NCBI RefSeq assembly: GCF_000499385.1
Contig: NW_013654378.1
Span: 1-22,500 of the forward strand
Source: Eimeria necatrix
Lineage: Eukaryota > Apicomplexa > Conoidasida > Eucoccidiorida > Eimeriidae
Length of the DNA: 22,500 nucleotides
Direction: 5' to 3'
The number at the start of each line of letters is the position of its first letter. Within the stretch, counting starts at the first letter, position 1. Below are positions 7,941-22,500 of this stretch, piece by piece. The notes below the pieces were generated by a model that searched no databases, was not told where the DNA came from, and worked only from the letters and a program-made list of their open reading frames with translations. The position numbers and the translations under genes were made by a program.

Positions 7941-7958
7941 GAGGTGTACGTACACCTC
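7941..7958. repeat. Perfect 18-base palindrome GAGGTGTACGTACACCTC
   Basis: The longest perfect copy of the dispersed motif, in non-coding DNA about 800 bases upstream of the large regulator gene. Another near copy is at 7349-7362. Confidence 0.82.
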
Positions 7959-8029
7959 AAACCGCGTCTTTCTTCGGCTCTGAAAAAAGCAAAAACTGCT
8001 TTTCAGTTAATTCCAAATTAAATAATTTT

Positions 8030-8200
8030 AGGGGCCCCCAATTAGACATTAAAAAGGGACGCGGGGGCCCCCCTAGGGGCCCCCGGGTTGGGGGCCCCCG
8101 TGGGGGCCCCCCGGTTGGTGGGGGCCCCCCTGGGGGCCCCTGGGTCGGGTGGTCCAGTGGACTTTGTGAGGCTGGAGGGGCCCCCAGATGGCTGAAAGTT
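8030..8200. repeat. GGGGGCCCCC-type block upstream of the large gene
   Basis: G/C palindromic runs, partly with GGTTGGGG spacers. A short A-rich segment (8210-8275) and unremarkable sequence follow to 8550. Confidence 0.7.
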
Positions 8201-8553
8201 TGTGAAATTGAATTAAAATGAAATAAAAGTGAAGAAATAAATAAAACAAAAGATTAAAAAGGGAGTTTGAGGGAAGTTTACGTGTAAATACACCCCAGCA
8301 GCCACAAGGCGCCACCCCCGTGCAGGGTCACCTAACCCCCGGCGGTGGGTCTTTTCCTGCGGACTTTTCGCCACTTTTTGCATTTTTTTACTTCAAATTT
8401 ATCAAATTTTATCCAAAAAAGATCCATTTAGAGGCCCTTTTTCGTTTAATTCCCTCCGGGGCCCCCTGCGCAGCAAATATCCACTGACACAGAAACGCCC
8501 TGAGCGCCCGCAGCCACTCAGGGGCCCCCAGGCCTCCCAACAGCCAACCACGG

Positions 8554-8698
8554 CTTAGGGTTTAGGGTTTAGGGTTTAGGGTTTAGGGTTTGCAGCCCTC
8601 CAATGGCGCAGCGTCTGCCAACCCACCGACGCCTACGCCCCCCGCACAACAAGGATCCCTTCGAGGGTTTAGGGTTTAGGGTTTAGGGTTTAGGGTTT
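8554..8698 (+). repeat. Two TTTAGGG arrays flanking a possible small exon
   Basis: Arrays at 8554-8591 and 8667-8698 each end in an acceptor-like sequence, TTTGCAG and TTTCAG. Between them 8596-8666 reads PSNGAASANPPTPTPPAQQG in one frame and is followed by a GT. It could be a 5' exon of the large gene, but its phase to 8768 is not settled, since the 8768 frame has a stop at 8759-8761. Confidence 0.6.
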
Positions 8699-8767
8699 CA
8701 GGGCCCCCTCAAACCCTGGGGGCCCCACACACTGCTGCCCCAAACAACCCTCAGCCTTTAGCTTCGG

Positions 8768-20238
<11,471 letters not shown>

Positions 20239-20251
20239 TGGGGCAGTTGAA

Positions 20252-20331
20252 GCAGCAGCAGCAGCTGCTGCTGCTGCTGCTGCAATTGCTGCTGCTGCTG
20301 CTGCAGCAGCAGCAGCAGCAGCAGCAGAGCT
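20252..20331. repeat. CAG/CTG fold-back just after the stop codon
   Basis: Four CAG, six CTG, CAATTG, five CTG, then eight CAG triplets form nested inverted repeats centred near 20264, 20284 and 20303. In this order the RNA could fold into a long hairpin. If GTAGTG at 20235 were used as a donor, the last CTG block would end at a CTGCAG acceptor and a further exon (SCAQLLGSEKLSAAAEVFGG) would follow. Confidence 0.6.
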
Positions 20332-20470
20332 GCGCGCAGCTGCTGGGCAGCGAAAAGCTTTCTGCTGCAGCAGAGGTGTTTGGGGGCTTTTGCAGAAACT
20401 CAAGAATAATTAAAAAGAGAGACAAAAGAGACAGAGACAGAAGAAACACAGATAAACCGAATCAAAAGGA

Positions 20471-20505
<35 letters not shown>

Positions 20506-20623
20506 GCAGCAGGAAGCACTAGCAGCAGCAGCAGCATGCAGCAGGAAGCACTAGCAGCAACAGCAGAAGCAGCGCAGCCAGTCTCAACCCCTGAGTAGTG
20601 CTGGGCAGCAATAGGCAACGCCA

Positions 20624-21089
20624 AAACCCTAAACCCTAAACCCTAAACCCTAAGCCCTAAACCCTAAACCCTTATCTTACAGGCATTACGCTGTGAGCCA
20701 AAAGGCCCCAATTGCCACTTTGCACAACATTAGACCTCTCACAAAATCTAATAAATCTTTTGGGGGCCCCCTGACAGGCTGGGGGGCCCCCAGGAGCCTG
20801 GGGGGCCCCCCAGCAACCTTGGGGGCCCCCCAGCAACTTTGGGGGCCCCCCAGTAGCCTTGGGGGCCCCCCTTTTAGGGTTCCTGGGGGCCCCCCTAGCA
20901 GCTTTGGGGGCCCCCAAGCCGCTGCAGGGGCCCCCCAGTTGCTGTGAGGGGCCCCCAGGGGGCCCTGGGGGCCCCTGGCAGCAAAAGTAAGTCTAGGGGG
21001 GCCCCTGGCAATGCCAGGCAGAATCATGCAGCCCTATCTACATTTATAGTCTTGAATTTAGGGTTTAGGTTTTAGGGTTTAGGGTTTAG
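20624..21089. repeat. AAACCCT array and distant TTTAGGG array with G/C blocks between
   Basis: The C-rich array 20624-20671 is followed by an acceptor-like TTATCTTACAG at 20682 and a frame of about 88 residues to 20947, starting HYAVSQKAPIATLHNIRPLT and ending in G/P filler (20760-21000). A short G-rich array lies at 21056-21089. The layout imitates an intron-exon-intron unit, but no gene could be assigned. Confidence 0.6.
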
Positions 21090-21214
21090 ACTGTAGCCTG
21101 AGTCGCTACATGGGTCTTGTTTTGCTGCTGCTCACAAACCTCTTTTCCACCATTTTCTTTTTTCTACATTATTCAAAACTAAAATAATATTTATTTTATT
21201 TTTCTTTATACCAG

Positions 21215-21640
21215 AGGGGCCCCCTAGCAAGGTTAGGGGCCCCCGGGTAAGATGGGGGGCCCCCCGGCAAGGTGGGGGGCCCCCCTTTGGGTCTTGGGGC
21301 CCCTTCGCAGGCCTAGAGGCCCCTGGCAAAATTAGGGGCCCCTCTGAAAGCTAGGGGCCCCCTCTGCAGGGTTGGGGGCCCCTCGCTAGACCTAGGGGCC
21401 CCCTAAGGGCCCCCTGGCAGACTAAGGGGCCCCCCTGGGGCCCCTCTCGCAGGCCTAAGGGACCCAATGGCAAGCTTAGGGGGCCCCCAACAAGCTGGGA
21501 GGCCCCCGTACAAGCTAAGGGTCCCCTGGGGGCCCCCTAGAGCCCCCAGGGTCCCCTAGGGCCCTCTGGGGGCCCCTGGGGCCCCCTGGGGGCCCCTGGG
21601 GCCCCCTGGGGCCCCCGGGGGCCCCCAAGGGCCCAAGGGG
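21215..21640. repeat. GGGGCCCC-type block, non-coding
   Basis: G/C blocks spaced by about 20 bases (AGCAAGGTTAG, GCAAGGTG and similar spacers) grading into denser blocks at 21520-21640. No ORF of note. Confidence 0.7.
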
Positions 21641-21699
21641 CCCCTTATTTTGGGTCACAGGAAAGGCAAGGAAGGCTAAGGGCCTCTGGGCTGAAGTGT

Positions 21700-22340
21700 C
21701 TGTACAGTTGAATAAAATAAAAGGAATTTTATTTGAAAATTAAAAAGTAAAAAAAGAAAAGTTCTCTTTTGTGTATTTTGGATGTTTAATTATATTTATC
21801 TCAGTGTGAGCTATTATAATATTTGTTTTAAAGTTTTAATTAAATAAATTAAAAGTTTTAATTAAATAAATGGATAATTTTAAATTAAATAATTTGAAAA
21901 GTTTCGGTTAATTAGATTGCATTGAGCTTCTCGAATCTCTCGCTTCTTTGTTTTCTTAAATAAAGCATTTGTGCAAATAGTACTTAGAATTAATTAAATT
22001 AAATCAAAATAAAATAAATTAAATTAAATTAATTAAATTAAATTAAATTAAATTAAATTAAATTAAATTAAAAAATGAAATGATTTAAATCACAGAAAAA
22101 CGCGCGGCGCCCTTTTTGGGCGGAGTGTGCGTTGGGCGTTGGGGTGTACGTACACCTGAGATGCCTGGCGGGTCTTTTTGCGATTTCGATCAAAAATTGA
22201 AATTAAAGAATTTAAATAAATAAAACTTTTAAAATTAATTTTATTAATCTTTATTTTGGAAGTTTTGGACTTTTTCTTTTTGAAATGCTTCCAAGTTGCC
22301 AACTTGTGGGCGCGAGGTAAATTTGAAACTGCGCCTGAAG
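21700..22340. repeat. AT-rich DNA with AAATT pentamer array
   Basis: Low-complexity AT-rich sequence, with a TTAAA/AAATT pentamer run at about 22005-22072. No gene, tRNA or other RNA was recognised. Confidence 0.7.
22143..22156. repeat. Palindrome GGTGTACGTACACC (3' region)
   Basis: A perfect copy in AT-rich DNA near the window end, with no gene assigned around it. Confidence 0.8.
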
Positions 22341-22349
22341 CCAACTCCC

Positions 22350-22395
22350 CTGCTGCTGCTGCTGCTGCTGCTGCTGTTAATGCTGTTGCTGGTGC

Positions 22396-22432
<37 letters not shown>

Positions 22433-22462
22433 ACCGCTGCTGCTGCTGCTGCTGCTGCTGCT
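22350..22462. repeat. CTG tract near window end
   Basis: CTG repeats interrupted by TTAATGCTGTTGCTGGTGCC. In this window CTG on the + strand is typical of + strand introns, and CAG on a strand is typical of exons, so this could be intronic on + or coding (poly-Ser/Gln/Ala) on the minus strand. A splice donor-like GAG|GTAAAT lies at 22315-22320. Confidence 0.5.
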
Positions 22463-22500
22463 TTTAAAAAGAAGCACTAGCCAGCTTCTGTGTCTGCGTA

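Noticed and set aside
20683..20733. CCCH zinc-finger-like piece (RCEPKGPNCHFAQH)
   Set aside because: The Cys/His spacing does not fit the CCCH pattern and the frame stops straight after. Another frame here is longer and equally plausible.

Overview
The window looks like chicken-coccidian (Eimeria, Apicomplexa) nuclear DNA. The reasons are very dense CAG/CTG repeats giving Gln, Ala and Ser runs, many internal telomere-like TTTAGGG/AAACCCT arrays, spliced genes and an ApiAP2-type motif. Genus is inferred from repeat style only; the species is not resolved. Gene models were built by eye by matching exon ends, reading-frame phase and protein family, so they are hypotheses of differing strength.

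Region 1 (1-5942, + strand) is a cullin gene cut at its 5' end by the window edge. Ten exons join with fully consistent phases into about 704 residues: part of the N-terminal cullin repeats, the cullin homology domain, and the C-terminal winged helix with the neddylation site. Its introns consist largely of telomere-like arrays, CTG tracts and AT-rich sequence. Three introns carry AAACCCT near the donor and TTTAGGG near the acceptor, so the pre-mRNA could fold back on itself.

Region 2 (5943-8767) has no convincing gene. It holds G5C5 palindrome blocks, a purine-biased A-rich stretch, a TAGCCAC-type tandem repeat, two copies of the palindrome GGTGTACGTACACC, and two short TTTAGGG arrays flanking a possible small exon (8596-8666).

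Region 3 (8768-20238, + strand) is best read as one very large nuclear regulator gene. Exons join in phase from 8768 to 15855 and probably on to 20238. It encodes a possible SET-like segment, a PHD finger whose metal-binding loop is interrupted by 97 residues, long Gln/Ala/Gly-Pro filler with coiled-coil-like parts, an ApiAP2-type half-domain and an Arg/Ser-rich C-terminal region. The last joins (15856-16769) are uncertain, so two genes remain possible.

Region 4 (20239-22500) has no firm gene: a CAG/CTG fold-back, an AAACCCT/TTTAGGG pair, G5C5 blocks, AT-rich DNA and a few possible exon fragments.

A general rule shows in both genes. On the sense strand CAG runs lie mostly in exons and CTG runs mostly in introns, where they end exactly at CTGCAG 3' splice sites.
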